DNA of 5,099 bases, from contig JARDZQ010000176.1 of NCBI GenBank assembly GCA_029240775.1, positions 1 through 5,099 on the forward strand, in the 5' to 3' direction. The number at the start of each line of letters is the position of its first letter. Position 1 is the stretch's first letter. Both the position numbers and the translations under genes were made by a program. The DNA comes from Rubrobacteraceae bacterium (GTDB lineage Bacteria > Actinomycetota > Rubrobacteria > Rubrobacterales > Rubrobacteraceae). The notes under the pieces were generated by a model that worked only from the letters and a program-made list of their open reading frames with translations, made no database searches and was not told the DNA's origin. Positions 4,990 through 5,099 of the stretch are shown here, in pieces.

Positions 4990-5099
4990 ATGAGCATCTT
5001 CGCGGTCGTGCCGGTGAAGCATCTTGTGGAGACCAAGAGCCGGCTCACCCCGATACTGGACCCCGGTGCCCGGGCCGGTCTCACCCTCTACATGATGGG
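4990..5099 (+). CDS. cofC: Phospholactate/PEP guanylyltransferase, 5' part
   Basis: This is the start of the CofC (FbiD) enzyme, which couples GTP with 2-phospho-L-lactate or phosphoenolpyruvate to give the activated donor used by CofD. Only 36 codons are in the window. The product begins MSIFAVVPVKHLVETKSRL, which carries the family's N-terminal VVPVK and KSRL nucleotide-binding pattern, and it continues past the window end. ATG 4990 starts 8 bases after the cofD stop with a weak purine stretch (GAGCGAAG, 4980-4987). The in-frame TTG at 4978, overlapping the cofD stop as TTGA, is an alternative start. Confidence 0.85.
   Translation, partial: MSIFAVVPVKHLVETKSRLTPILDPGARAGLTLYMM

Noticed and set aside
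4282..5022. A 246-codon antisense frame over cofD
   Set aside because: It is Ser/Arg/Thr-rich shadow translation typical of GC-rich antisense frames, against a clearly conserved cofD on the + strand.

Overview
The window reads as chromosomal DNA from a GC-rich actinobacterium. A Rubrobacter-like deep-branching member is my best guess. That rests on the GC-rich codon use, the F420-cofactor gene pair cofD-cofC, the purine-rich Shine-Dalgarno sites before ATG and GTG starts, and the style of the decayed large serine recombinase. The genus is an inference, not proven here.

Layout, all genes on the + strand. Positions 1-230 hold a damaged copy of a small module: the 3' end of an Arg/Cys-rich micro-ORF, a hairpin followed by a T-rich tract, and a short piece of an ABC-exporter gene that keeps only its first membrane helix. 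Positions 231-577 have no convincing gene and are visibly less GC-rich; they carry two small tandem repeats and some operator-like palindromes. Positions 578-2711 hold the intact version of the module: a 14-codon ORF starting MAQSE, a 44-residue ORF starting MAQAE that is 23/44 arginine with 4 cysteines, a strong 11-bp hairpin, and a full-length ABC exporter half-transporter (617 aa).

Positions 2708-2884 hold a small uncharacterised ORF that overlaps the exporter stop by four bases. Positions 2917-3408 are the C-terminal remnant of a large serine recombinase spread over three frames, so a mobile element once sat here. Positions 3457-5099 are conserved metabolism: a NUDIX hydrolase of the ADP-ribose pyrophosphatase type, cofD/fbiA, and the start of cofC/fbiD, closely spaced as an operon.

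How the parts may work together. CofC/FbiD activates a phospho-acid with GTP and CofD/FbiA transfers it to Fo to make the F420 precursor. The most interesting part is upstream. An Arg/Cys micro-ORF, then a hairpin, then an ABC exporter occurs twice, once intact and once decayed. The last codons of the intact micro-ORF can form a 12-bp pairing with the loop and upper stem of the hairpin. This fits a translation-coupled attenuator controlling the exporter, although a free protamine-like or metal/redox-binding peptide is also possible.
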